Shown in pieces: positions 1-10,939 of a stretch of 64,000 nucleotides of DNA. Under the pieces are notes generated by a model. That model was not told the origin of the DNA. It saw only the letters and a list, made by a program, of their open reading frames with translations, and ran no database searches. Source of the stretch: Rhizoclosmatium globosum. Lineage: Eukaryota > Chytridiomycota > Chytridiomycetes > Chytridiales > Chytriomycetaceae. A program made the translations under genes and the position numbers. The stretch lies in contig MCGO01000014.1 in NCBI GenBank assembly GCA_002104985.1, forward strand, positions 186,001 to 250,000. Reading direction: 5' to 3'. The first letter of the stretch is position 1. Each line of letters starts with the position of its first letter.

Positions 1-108
1 CGCTGTCTCCGTAAATGTCAAAGTCGGCCATCAAGAAGGTTAGGCCCTGTCTGTATTGCGATATTAGCATTTCGCTGAATGCAAGTGAAAGTAGTTCTTG
101 GAACTCAT
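1..108 (-). CDS. possible 5' part of an unknown gene running off the left edge
   Basis: One minus-strand frame stays open from about position 105 to the window edge. It encodes a short stretch rich in Leu, Glu and Phe, with the pieces QELLSLAF and LMADFDIYGD. No ATG lies in that frame; the nearest ATG (108) is one base out of register, the same kind of single-base offset seen elsewhere in this window. The gene would be divergent from the exonuclease-like gene at 220. Family not recognised. It could be non-coding. Confidence 0.22.
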
Positions 109-219
109 ACTCAGAAAGGAACAGAAGTTACCTGTGAGAAAGGAGAAAGGACAGGGATGCTTTGCTTGTTGGTTTTTAAATAAGAAAGAAGAAAGAAGAA
201 AGAACCAAAGCAAAAAGAA

Positions 220-744
220 ATGAGTCACCGGTGGCAAGTCGCTCTTGACTTGGAATGGTACGACCAGAGCCAGGGCGACCATTTGACAGAAGTCGGACTC
301 GCCGTCAAGACCGACGCCGGCATCAAACACTTCCATTTCTCAGTCAAAGAGCATTCGCACTTGCTCAGCAGATACGCGCCCTTCAGCAGCTCGGGCTTCG
401 TATTTGGTGCGACTCAGGTGCTTCCTCTAAAACAAGTAAAGGACAACTTGATCTTCTATTTGACAGGCGGACTGGACAGTGTTGACGTCGATCTTGTCTG
501 GCACAATCCAGTGCAAGACAGGAAAGTACTGGCAAAGAACGGAATCATCATCAATGAACTGGTTCCTATTGAAAGGCAGTTTGACACGGGTGTCCTGTTT
601 GGAGGAAAGCCTCGGAAGCTGTCGGCCATCTTGGATGCACTGCAGATTCCGTACTCTAAAGCCGCCCTGCATGATGCCGGCAACGATGCAGCATACACAC
701 TTTTAGCATATCTCGCCATGAAGCCACTGTTAGATGATGTATAG
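220..744 (+). CDS. DEDDh-type 3'-5' exonuclease-like protein (Gfd2/YDR514C-like)
   Basis: A 174-aa single-exon protein. The N-terminus carries the DxE pair of the DEDD exonuclease fold (Asp10, Glu12), the second acidic motif sits in HNPVQD (Asp100), and the last motif is HDAGNDAAYT with His151 and Asp156. All four acids and the His of a DEDDh nuclease are therefore present. The HDAGNDAAYT block is typical of the fungal Gfd2/YDR514C-like C-terminal domain. Those proteins are usually longer, so this is a minimal, domain-only form. It starts at the first ATG after an A-rich leader and ends only 46 bp before the PRMT5 ATG. The substrate is unknown; RNA or DNA degradation is inferred from the fold. 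Confidence 0.7.
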   Translation: MSHRWQVALDLEWYDQSQGDHLTEVGLAVKTDAGIKHFHFSVKEHSHLLSRYAPFSSSGFVFGATQVLPLKQVKDNLIFYLTGGLDSVDVDLVWHNPVQDRKVLAKNGIIINELVPIERQFDTGVLFGGKPRKLSAILDALQIPYSKAALHDAGNDAAYTLLAYLAMKPLLDDV

Positions 745-790
745 AATACAAGTTCTTTCTTTTCTTTTTCCTTCTCAAATCAAACAACAA

Positions 791-2756
791 ATGAGTTTGA
801 GCATCGGGCTTGAGTTGACAGACGTCGATGCCAGCGCCGAGTTGACAGAGACGACCGCGCGTGCCAATGGATTCAGCTTTGGCGGAGTGCACGTTCTTCG
901 AAGCGAGTCGGCGAAGCGGCGGACGAGTACTAACACTAGTGTTGGTTCGCAGTCGCCGTTTTCATCGACCGAACTTCTTCTTTCAAACGCGGCAAATGCG
1001 CAATTCAACTTTGGGCGCGTGGCCGTTGGTTGCCGCGACTCGGCAAAGTTGGCCGGCACGTGCTTCAAATTGGCCGCGCATCTTGGGTCGGCCGCCGTTG
1101 TGGCCACTTTGACGAAGAAGCTGACTAATGGAGATGCGGTCAATGCCGATGTCGAGGATGCTTTTGCACGAGTCGCCGCGAATCTGGTCGAGGCACTCAG
1201 TTATACTCAGCTGCTGCTTGATGTTGCCTTGGATGATGCTGGTTGGAACTCTTGGAACAAGGTGCGCTGTTTGGCGAACCACAACAAGGCCCTGCTGGTT
1301 GCCTTGCGCTTCACTCAGGATGCTTCTATTCCTGATCACGAAGTTGTGCGTTGGATGGCAGAACCCGTGAAGCTCGTTATTATTCCACATGATGTCTTTC
1401 TCTTCAACAAGAAAAACTACCCCGTTCTCAGCAAGAAGCACCAGCAATGGGTTCATCGTCTGATGGATGTATGTTCTTTCTTGAGTTTTGATGGATACGC
1501 GCATTGACACTTTCCCGTCCAAAGCTCAACTCTAGCATTCAGTTTGTTGTCACTGCACCATCCCGGTCTCCCGTCTCCGAAGAAAACGGAGGATTGTCTG
1601 CGTACAAAATATACATGGATCATTTATACAAGATTCGCCCTGAACCCGGCGTTGTAGACAAATTTGCAGCTGGATATGATGATTATCTACAAGCTCCACT
1701 CCAACCGTTGATGGATCACTTGGAGAGCGCGACATATGAAGTCTTTGAAAAAGATCCCGTCAAGTATCAAGTATGTTATTTCATTATTTTCCTGCCTCAA
1801 ATCTAACACACAGCGAACAATTCCAGCAATACGAACTCGCAATCAAGGCATACCTCACAGACCGCCTCCCCCGCCAAAAAGACTTCCACATTTGCGTCTT
1901 CGGTGCCGGCCGCGGCCCCTTAGTCGACTGTGCCCTTCGCGCATCATCCTCCGTCCCAGGCTCAAACGTCAGAATAACAGCCCTCGAAAAGAACCCAAAC
2001 GCAATCGTAATCCTCGAAACCAAAAAACAAGAACGCTGGGGCCCCCAAGTTTCCATCGTCTTTGCCGACATGCGTTTCTACACACCCACCGAACAAGCCG
2101 ACCTCCTCGTCAGCGAACTCCTCGGCTCCTTTGGCGACAACGAACTCTCCCCCGAATGCCTCGACGGCGCACAGAGGGTCTTGAAACCCGACGGCGTGAG
2201 CATCCCACACTCCTACACAGCCTTCATCTCCCCGATTTCAAGCACGAAGCTGTGGACCAGCGTCGCGAGTTATAACGACGTGAAACACCTTGAGACGCCG
2301 TATGTTGTGAAACTGAAGGCGATCGCGGCTGTGGGTGGAGACCCGGTCCCGCTTTGGACGTTTACGCATCCGTTGCCTGGTGTGAATGTGACGCCTGGGA
2401 TGAGGGACTTTAATTTGCATAATGAGCGGTTTGCGAAAGTGCGGTTTGTGGCGGATCGGGATGTGGTTGTGCATGGGCTTGCGGGGTACTTTGAATCCGT
2501 TTTGTATGGGAGCGTTATGTTGAGTATTCATCCGCTTACGCATTCGCCGGATATGAGTTCTTGGTTCCCGATTTTCTTTCCGTTGAGAGGACCGGTTGGA
2601 GTAAGGAAAGGGGAAGAGGTTGTGGTGAGGTTCTGGAGGGCGACGGATGAACGTAAGGTTTGGTATGAGTGGGGTGTTGGAATTGACAGGGATGGACGAG
2701 AGGTTGCAGAAGGGATTGTGAATGTTGGTGGACGGAGTTCCTGGATTGGACTGTGA
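791..2756 (+). CDS. PRMT5: protein arginine N-methyltransferase 5 (PRMT5/Skb1/Hsl7)
   Basis: Three exons (791-1468, 1525-1770, 1827-2756; introns of 56 b, GT..AG) encode 617 aa, close to the usual ~640. Residues 1-300 are the TIM-barrel region, ending in the conserved VLSKKHQQWVHRL block. The SAM-binding motif GAGRGPL is at about 334-340, the double-E loop SELLGSFGDNELSPE at about 404-418, and the C-terminal beta-barrel follows. The TYEVFEKDP segment keeps the Phe linked to symmetric dimethylation in type II enzymes. Known family role: symmetric dimethylation of arginines in histones and Sm proteins, usually with a WD-repeat partner. The ATG at 791 is preferred over an in-frame ATG at 734 because the latter overlaps the previous gene and adds an unconserved leader. 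Confidence 0.95.
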
Positions 2757-3003
2757 TAATTCGTGTGTTTTAAATGATTTTTAATGATTTATTGTGATTA
2801 AGATGGACAAAGTTGAGAGCAAAGTTGGACTGTTACCTATCTGTAATCTGAACCCATTCAGTACACTCTAACTCTTCCTGAACAAGGATTTTCAAACGAC
2901 AATTCTTCTCTTCTCTACCCTAATTTTCTTTGAGAACAAAGAACGTTAATTATATTCAATTATATTCAACCATTTAACACTGCCACATTCAAGTTTTTTC
3001 CAA

Positions 3004-3366
3004 ATGACAACACTTGTTCTATGCAAGTGCCCTGGGAAAGGAGGCTGTTACTACAACACGACAATTGACGATGTAACTAGATCTTCCTGCCGAGATGCGT
3101 GTGCAAGTACTTGGGTTCCAGCCACCAATAGATCTATGGCATGCTATTTTGACCCAAATGCAGGTCAACAAAACCCTGGAATTATTGCATACGTTATCAT
3201 AGCGTGTTTAGTTGTTGTTGTCGCAGGAGTTTGTTTCTTTCTGAGTTCGAGACGACGGAAGCTGAAGAGTCGTGTCCACAATGAAGTTGATATCAAGGCA
3301 ACTGAAGATGCTGTTACTCGCGCTTCTCTATTGAAATATGGTACTTGGCGGCTTGATAAACATTAA
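3004..3366 (+). CDS. small Cys-rich single-pass membrane protein, unknown
   Basis: A 120-aa open frame with ATG after an A/T-rich leader. The first ~55 residues hold six or seven cysteines (for example CKCPGKGGCYY and SSCRDACAS), followed by a strong hydrophobic segment at about 60-81 and a basic stop-transfer patch (SSRRRKLKSR). This predicts a Cys-rich outer domain, one membrane span and a short cytoplasmic tail. No family recognised. Similar small Cys-rich membrane proteins occur in fungi as receptors or WSC-like sensors, but the spacing here is too short to claim WSC. Confidence 0.45.
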   Translation: MTTLVLCKCPGKGGCYYNTTIDDVTRSSCRDACASTWVPATNRSMACYFDPNAGQQNPGIIAYVIIACLVVVVAGVCFFLSSRRRKLKSRVHNEVDIKATEDAVTRASLLKYGTWRLDKH

Positions 3367-3604
3367 GAACTTCATAAAACTACTTTGCAGCACTTTTTGA
3401 CCTTGTATGTGAACATAATTATTAATTATGTGCACCAAACGGCTCTCTTGTCTCATACTTCATTAATAATATTCGTTATTTGTTTCCTCGAAACACCCAC
3501 TTTCCACTGGAATAGTTAGGCAGAGTTCAAAGTCAATTTGGCGGTACTCAAGACGAACTAAAAAAACCTTTCTGTCAACACCAATCCACTGCCGTCGGAC
3601 TGCC

Positions 3605-4350
3605 ATGACCCCATCTACAAAGTCTCACTATTCACTGTTTATTGAATGGTGTGAGCGTTACAAGTATCCAATGATGGGTGAGTGCTCTTTGACAAGCCAA
3701 TGCTTACAAACACCCCTCACTGACGAATCATCCACTGCCAACCAGCTTGCCACTACGGATTCATCTCTATAAGTTGCGCCCTCGTTTGCGGGATGGCAAC
3801 ACTGGTCCACATCCAAAAGCGAGAGGAAGCCGGGGTGTCATACACAACCCCATCCATCCTCATGACATCCATCTACAGCGGCCTCTCCACAGCCGGCTGG
3901 CTCATCCCCACAATCTTGTGCTCATCACAAACGCTTGACAGAGCCAACCAACGCTTCTGGGACCGAATCGGTGTCTCTCAGAAAGTTCGATTCTGGTTTT
4001 GGTTCCTTATTATTAATGCATCGAGTCTGATTCTGTGGTCGGTTATTACGACCCTGTTTTGGGATGTTACGTGGGTGTGTTGGATTGGGAAGGGGGAAGG
4101 GGCAGAGTTGAATCCGTTCCGTCATAATCTGTGTGATCAGCTTACAAATATCTGGTTTTATGCCATTTTCGTTGTCTTGGCGTGCTTTGTGAATTTGTAT
4201 TTGGTTGTGGACGAGCAAATGAATGTGCAGTTTGCGAAGGGGGAAGATCGGGAAGATACTGTGGCTTTGAATGAGGCTACTGATAGCAAGGCTCCGTATA
4301 TGGACAGTTATACGTCTTTACAGGAGACTAAGCCTATTCGTCAGTCATGA
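3605..4350 (+). CDS. multi-pass membrane protein, unknown
   Basis: Two exons (3605-3677, 3746-4350; 68-b intron with GTGAGT donor, phase 1) give about 225 aa. At least four hydrophobic segments are visible: ISISCALVCGMATLV, the SGLSTAGWLIPTIL region, FWFWFLIINASSLILWSVI and FYAIFVVLACFVNLYLVV. The C-terminus is acidic and polar. The intron is supported because it joins two frames into one open frame beginning at an ATG. No family recognised. Confidence 0.55.
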
Positions 4351-5786
4351 TGTGCGTTACTATATAAATATTGAAATTCAGTTGCAAAACAAAAGCATGC
4401 GGACATCTTTTAATAATTCCAAACTTATGAAAATTGACTCTCAATCGTTAATTCAAGGAAATACACATAAAATATAAAATTGTTGACCATACAACCGTAC
4501 GAACTGGAGGGCAGTTTAAATTTTCCATATTCCACCTAAACCGACCAGTATCATACAAGAGAGTATGAAGAACTGGAGGATAGTTTTCCTTTTTCCGCCT
4601 GAACCGACCAGCCTCAGGAAGTAACCGTGCCAACGAACAACGACTACGAATAGAAAAAATCCACTTCAATCTAAGGGATTTGAAGATACCAGTTCAATAT
4701 CGAATGAAACCGGTATCTCCCCAGCTGGACTCTCACCAACGTCTACATTAGATCCCTTTTGGAGCCATGGATCCCATCGACAAATGGTGGTTTAAAAAAC
4801 GAGATACAGAAGCCCTTGCATATAACCCCGTCTCTCCAAACAACGTATATAATGCAAAAGAAAGTTGATTTACAATCAATGATACCCCATACATGAGAAC
4901 AACACAACTACAAGCGTAGCCATAACAGAAAGGGGGGATTGAGTTCCTTTTTCAAGGGAATCTCAACTCGCCACGTTTTTCGGAGTCAAGGGACCCCTGA
5001 AACAAAGGCGGAACATGGAATAAAGAAAGAAAGGTGTTGACACTACGGTCGAGAAGAAGGATCAAGTTGCTATGCGGGTGGGATTTACAAGTTGACAATG
5101 TGGCTGAATGGACGCGTACAGATCATGCGTTCACGACAGCGTTGAAGCTATGATAGAATGCAGATTAATAAGGGAATCAGAAGAGTGCGATAAGATACAG
5201 GAAGAGAGTCGGGGGATAAGAGTCGGTGTCAACTACCTACATATTCATGGGCAAGTGGAGGCGATCACTTTAAAACTTCTAAACGAAACAGAAAGGCGTT
5301 AGAAACAAGAGAAGATAGCGAAAGATGGAGTGACTCTATGACGTACCGAGATATCGGCGCTTGATTGAAAAGTGACTGCAGGGTATTCTCATTTTTGGAT
5401 TTCCTTTGTTGCAGAATTTTTTGAAATGCATTGACGTAATGAAAATCACGCTTTCAAATTATGTAACATGGTTTATGAGATGAAAGGAAGTACGGAGGAA
5501 GCAATCACCTCTAACAGAGGAGAAACGCGCCAGAGACAATAAGATACAACACGATGCTAAGAATTAAAGGATGTAGTGAGATTTCAGCGGCTGATAAGGG
5601 ACTTTTGAAGAATATTCTCATTCTTGAGAATTCCAATGTGTTACAAAAACCCACAGCTCCGAGAAGATCTTTGACGCTTTGTTTCTCTCTGCCATTTTGT
5701 TGCAAATGACAAGAACTATTTATTGGAAAGTACAAGCTTGTGAAATTGACGCCAAACAGAGCAGACAAAGGCACCACGACCAATTG
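4351..5786. other. gene-poor stretch with a short imperfect direct repeat
   Basis: I see no convincing protein gene or tRNA in these 1.4 kb. A 64-codon frame at 5108-5302 has no hydrophobic core, motif or splice support. Two imperfect ~45-b direct copies lie at 4501-4548 and 4570-4611, both beginning GAACTGGAGG and ending ACCGACCAG. The rest is A/T-leaning intergenic sequence, including the 5' leader of the F-box gene. Confidence 0.5.
4501..4611. repeat. two imperfect ~45-bp direct repeat copies
   Basis: Copy 1 (4501-4548) and copy 2 (4570-4611) share the start GAACTGGAGG, a T-rich middle and the end ACCGACCAG, separated by about 21 b containing GAGAGTATGAA. No hairpin or terminal inverted repeats are obvious. 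This could be a remnant tandem duplication or part of a dispersed repeat; only a genome-wide search can tell. Confidence 0.6.
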
Positions 5787-7390
5787 ATGGGACCACCACC
5801 CCGGGTCTTCCTCGTGCCTGAACTCTTAAGCCTCATCGTGACACATCTAAGTGCATCTGACGTGTCGCAGTTGTCGCAGGTGTCGCGTGTCCTCGCGTAT
5901 CCAGCCCAGGCACTTCTCTTCCGACGGCCCGTCTTTTCAGCCAAGCACGCGCCGACAATCCGGCGCCTGATCGATGCTTCGCCGCGCACTGCGCTGACCC
6001 ACGTGCGCGACCTCGACATTGCGCAGCTCAGAGTCGTTGCGAATCCAACCGACGAGGCCGCAAGTCCGCTGCAGCACTGGCTCGACCTGACGCGCCTCGC
6101 CCACGACCTGGTTGCTGCCTGTCCGAATCTGCGCACCCTGAGAATCGACGGCTTTCCCTCGGACGTCACCGGGACACTCTTCTCGAATCTGCTGCTTTCA
6201 ATTCCGAACAGTATTGAGCATATTCTCTGGTCGCGTGTTGCTGTTTCTGATGCCCACTTGGTATTTAGTATTGGTCGCGTCAAATTGCAAATTCAACAAT
6301 CTAAAATTACAGATGAGAATGGTGGGACGATGGCCTAAATTACGCTCTCTTGAAATTGGTATTGTGACTCCGTACATGTGGGGCGTGAGAAGCACTCTTT
6401 CTGGAATGGGTTCCATGACAGTTCCAGAGTACAGGATGTTATCAATGAATGGCGTTGGAGGTGCGGATACAACCCAATCCATCTTACCAACTGGTGACAT
6501 TCGTGATATACTAGGAGCTTCAGCGGCTGCAAATTATGGAGGACCCGATTGGAAGTCGATTCAGAATGCTGAAGGATTCTCAACTCTTCTTTCAACTTCA
6601 CTCCGACTGGAATCCTTAAAGATTCAGCCTCTGCCAGGTACTTTGGCGAACGATATTGGTTCATATTCGACAATGCTCATTCTTAAAAACAGGAGACGAT
6701 GGAACCACCCACCTTCTACAAATTCTAACTCTCTACTCCCCACCCTCTTTAAAAACCCTCATTCTTGGCCGCGGAAGATACCTCACCTCCACGCAATCCT
6801 CTTCTCTTCGCCTGTGGCATCACGTCCTCCTCTTCATTTCCCGCAACCCACGAATCACCCACGTCTCTATCGCAGACCCCTTTGAAACCTGTCGTAGATT
6901 CTGCCTCCCAGTCTGGGTACTCTCAGAATCCTTCCTCCAGGAATCAGTGCGTAAACTACAAAAACAGAACACGGCAACATCTTCTGGTGACATCAAAAGA
7001 GCTGTTGCTGACGTCGTACACAAGGAGTTGAGGGCGTGGATCCGCGGAGATGGTCGACTAGATAAACTCGTAAAAATCAACCAGAATGTTGGACTTCGAT
7101 GGTTTCTTGGTGGCGTCGATCAACCTGCAACAGCCATCACAAGTCACATGAATGAAGCATTGGCATTGTTTCGCGTTCTGCCTACCGTTCCAAACTCATT
7201 AGCAGAAGTAAATGATGAGGATGGGGGCGACCAGCTTGTTCCTCTTGCTGAAACTGCAGAGACTACCGTTGTGCGGCATTCGGGAGCGTTAGAACCAATT
7301 ATATTTGGAGAAACTGGGATTCGCGTTCTGCGGAGTCTAGTGAATGAATTTTCTGAGAGCACAGTCTTGACTGCACTTGCCAAGTTTTGA
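5787..7390 (+). CDS. F-box-like protein with LRR-like C-terminus
   Basis: Three exons (5787-6260, 6313-6637, 6693-7390; introns of 52 and 55 b; phases 0 and 1) join three frames into 498 aa. Residues ~8-48 match an F-box (start of the helix: VPELLSLIVTHLSASDVSQL), and leucine-rich segments such as LRTLRIDGF and LKTLILGRG follow. An F-box protein would link targets to the SCF ubiquitin ligase through SKP1; the substrate is unknown. An in-frame upstream ATG at 5706 adds an unconserved leader, so 5787 is preferred. Confidence 0.7.
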
Positions 7391-7540
7391 CGACATGCTT
7401 CCATTACCGCCATTACTATCATGTATAAAAACCTCATATATAAGTATTTATTTCAATAAAAAAGAAACCTCATTTGATGCATTCAACTGTGGAAGTGCAA
7501 TTTCACTGAACCCAAAAACATAACCAAAAACTCAGTTGCA

Positions 7541-9098
7541 ATGTGTTTCCGATACCAGCACAGAACCTCACCGACTGACTACATGCACATATACTTATCG
7601 ACTCTAAATCATATCCTAATGAAGCCGCAATGGTGGACTAACCTGGCAGATGAGGCGCTTATCTCTCGATGGAAAGAGGAGGCTCGAAGATCATTCACAT
7701 CCGGAGGCGTTACAAACAAGCACTTTGTTAATCAAGCAGTGGAATCATTGTTACGGGTATCCTCCGTTCTTAACTTTGCTTGACACAATTATGGGTACTC
7801 AACGAACTTGTCAGGAACTGTGCTACATAGCCTACCATGAATTGATTAGACTCAAGACCGGCGGCGTCATTGCACCTACCTCTATTCACGGGGTATTCAT
7901 ATCAGATTGTATTTCGGAGTCTGTAACTCGGCTCGCGACATACACAGAATCACTTGAAACCGAATCATTGAAAAAGAAAAAGTGGCGCGAAGGGTCAGAT
8001 GGGAAAGTGCTTGATTTGATTCATCCCTCGGAATACTGCCTCGTTTACGGTCGTTCTTTACGTCGAGACAACGTTACACAACCAGTTGGTTCAAAACCAA
8101 TTGTCTTCACAGGCCGAAGCCGAAATTATCAGCAGACTCGTGAAAGATCTCCAAGATTTCAATGGCTTCCATCTGAATTTGATATCGGATATGATGGAAG
8201 AGTCAAACTTCGATCGTACATCAACAACTTGAACGTTAGGGAGTATCCTGAGTTACAAGATTCCATCAGATCTGTGTTTGAAAGTATGGTTCCCATGTTT
8301 GAAGCCACTCTGGGATCTCTTCAATCGGAACCTTCGTATAGAATAAGTGAGTTATCATATAACGGCAACATCTACGAGCGGTTTGAAGTTCACCAGTTTT
8401 TCCAACAAATTGATGAACGCTTGCAAAAAACCCAGAATCAAAGACGAGTTATTCCCGGCTTACCAAAGTCTTACAATACTCCTCTTGGATCTAGAAAGTA
8501 CATTCTAGCTGGAAGGAATGTGCAAGTTATTGTAAAGATGGCCAATATCCAATTGACACCCGAGAATCCTGTATTTCACGGTGGTAATTGGCATATGGAA
8601 GGAATGGAATATGAAGCCATCGTAGCTGTAGGACTTGTATACTACTCAGTAGAAAATATTACGCAATCCACATTGGCATTCTACAAGGGTGAAATCGAGA
8701 CACTACAAGGTCGCTGTGTCGTGTTTCCAAACCATTTGCCGCACAGAGTAAAGCCATTTGCGTTGCAAGATAAAACTCGCCCAGGATATCGCAAAATACT
8801 GGCTTTCTTTTTTGTTGATCCAGACACAAGGATCCTTTCAACTTCAGACGTCGGAATTCAGCAGGCTGACTGGCTTGCTGAGGAGCTGTTTGATACCTGT
8901 GGGATTGGTGCAAAGTTGCCGTATGAAGTTGTACGCCAAATAGCTCTGTTCGCTGGTGCTATGACTGAGATAGATGCTCTTATTTTTGCACATGAAATCA
9001 TGGAGGAGAGAAAGAATGGCAAGGAAGAGGCAGAGGCGATGAGGATCAGAAGAAACGAACTTGATACAATGACAAAGAACTTAGATTTAATCGACTAA
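7541..9098 (+). CDS. DUF4246 family protein
   Basis: Two exons (7541-7756, 7815-9098; 58-b intron, phase 0) give 499 aa. Family hallmarks are present in order: an N-terminal 'KPQWW' and 'SRWKEEA' block, the LDLIHPSEYCLVYGR motif, FQWLPSEF, SYINNLN, IVKMANIQLTPE, GGNWHMEG and the late FPNHLPHRV motif. The WHMEG and NHLPHRV histidines sit where DUF4246 proteins show 2-oxoglutarate-oxygenase-like metal ligands. That link is known only as a fold prediction; the biochemical role is unknown. The intron is needed to join VESLLR to ELCYIAYHEL. Confidence 0.87.
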
Positions 9099-9298
9099 AG
9101 CTTTTAGTGCTTCATATTATATTCTCCTCTTGCTGAATTACAAATACTAAACACTTCTATAAAGGACAAAAGTTCATTTGATTATAAAACTTAATTATGA
9201 GTAAATTAGCACAGATGTAACTGCCTCGTGGACTGTTCAACTAGCCACAAGAATCTCCTACTCATCATTTATTCTGATATTTTTATACGTTCTAAAAT

Positions 9299-10132
9299 TT
9301 AATTAGAAGGAGCAACAACTCCGTTTGGTCCTTGAGCGTAAACCACGGTTCCCCCACACTGTTTGTTGGAGCTAATCAAAGAGTAGTATTGCGGTTGGGC
9401 GATTTGGCCACCTCCAACACCAACCAGAGAAAGCTGCATCTCATTCACGTAGTCTCCAGTACACAGGTACTGTACATTCACACCTGGGAATGCGCCTTGG
9501 ATCGCTGCAGTCATGTCATCCGTGTTGTAACTGTTTCCGTCAGGTTTGATTCCCGCATTCCACAAAGCAGTGTAAACATCATACGTCTTACGAACAGCCA
9601 AAGCGTCAGAAAAGAACTTGAGGACATCAGCTCCATTGGACCCGACACACTCAGTGTTCGCGGGAGAGTAACAGGTTCCATGGACACCCCATTCGTGAAC
9701 CCAGAACGAGTTGTAGGAATCAATATCGGTTCCCTTATATGAAATCCAGTAGTTGGTCAAGTCGTTGTAGATTGCAGTACCGGAGAGAATATCGTTAATA
9801 TTCTGGTACTGGCGAGAACGGTCACATCCATTTCTGGGAGGTTGAGTGCTGTCACATGTATCTGGCCACAACCCTGAAAAGAAAAATAAATGAACAGATA
9901 CTCTTTAGCAATCATACTCAATAACACGTACCATGGATCGACCAAGTAGCTTGAGGAGCGCTCGAAAGGACACCATCAGCACAGTCGTTAGCAGCACACC
10001 ATCCTGGCAACCACTGAATCGAAAGAACAAGGTTTCCATTGTCAGGCACACAGCAGGAGTCAGTAGACCCGGTATTAAAGGCAAAGCTTGGGTAGTCGCA
10101 GCAGCGAGGGCAAGAATGGTTGCGAAGATCAT
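9299..10132 (-). CDS. secreted ribonuclease T2, one frame break
   Basis: Exons 10132-9932 and 9873-9299 (58-b intron between them) encode a secreted acid RNase of the T2 family, which cleaves RNA through 2',3'-cyclic phosphates. A signal peptide (MIFATILALAAATTQA) opens the gene. CAS I is WSIHGLWPD and CAS II is FWVHEWGVHGTC. In CAS II the usual catalytic-site Lys (HEW-x-K-H) is Val. Between the signal peptide and the DSCCVP block the frame changes by one base around 10080, beside a TTT run; no intron fits without removing the conserved SCCVP region. This is either a one-base deletion error or a real frameshift. The family assignment is firm. Confidence 0.87.
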
Positions 10133-10939
10133 GTTAGGCTACTGTTTTTCGCAGAATACTAGCTTTCTTTTTATGTCTCATCGTTTACACAAGCCCGACT
10201 TGGTCATGTGACAGCTTTGGCATGCACGCGCTCGAAATTAAAAAGGGCATGCAGCGAAGGGTGGGCACACACTTGTCCAGTCCAGCTTACAAAGGAAAGA
10301 AAAATAAACAAGTAGCTATGGCTTATAGAAGTTTCACATGTCTTCAGTGGCCTTGGGTTCATTTGATGGTGAAAGTGGATTGATTGAAGCCGCAATTACT
10401 CATCCAAAATTTTCATGTAGAGTTTCGTTCAAATATCTCAATGAGTTCCTGCAACGGAATGGAGGAATTGTTGTATACGCTCACACGGTAGAGAACTTTC
10501 CTCTTTATTCGACGAAACTGTGGATTTCTGTAAAGATTTAATCAAAACTCAGAATATGTCAACCAACGTTTTTAATTATCTGATAGCAAACTGATATTAC
10601 ACGGAAATGCCAAGAATCTGTTTCATATAAACTCATGGAGGAGTGAAAAGAAAATTAATAAAAAGGAAGAAGGAAAACTGACGGAAAAATGCGATGAACT
10701 ATAAATTACATTGTCAGCCTATTGTGGCAGATACACGTGAGGGGAAAATAGTAGGGTTTCCATCTTCAGTGGGTTTTTACAACAAGGATATGAATACCTG
10801 ACTGATACTTGAGATTTTCTGTGCTCGCATATTTTTGGCGTTTTTTGATGCAGACTACTGAGACTCAAATCAACACATATCACATAATTCTATCAACCAA
10901 TATTTATTCCGAATGATTTTGAAAAGACATCTATCCGCT
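10133..10939. other. intergenic, no supported gene
   Basis: This region holds the RNase T2 promoter side and the 3' flank of the SDR gene. A 67-codon open frame at 10338-10541 shows no motif, hydrophobic segment or splice signals and is not accepted as a gene. The sequence is A/T-rich. Confidence 0.5.

Noticed and set aside
1736..2275. 179-codon Arg/Pro-rich frame inside PRMT5
   Set aside because: It overlaps the methyltransferase core in another frame; its composition reflects shifted codons.
5108..5302. 64-codon open frame in the gene-poor gap
   Set aside because: No motif, membrane segment, splice signals or conserved context.
10338..10541. 67-codon open frame between RNase T2 and the SDR
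   Set aside because: Isolated, short and featureless.
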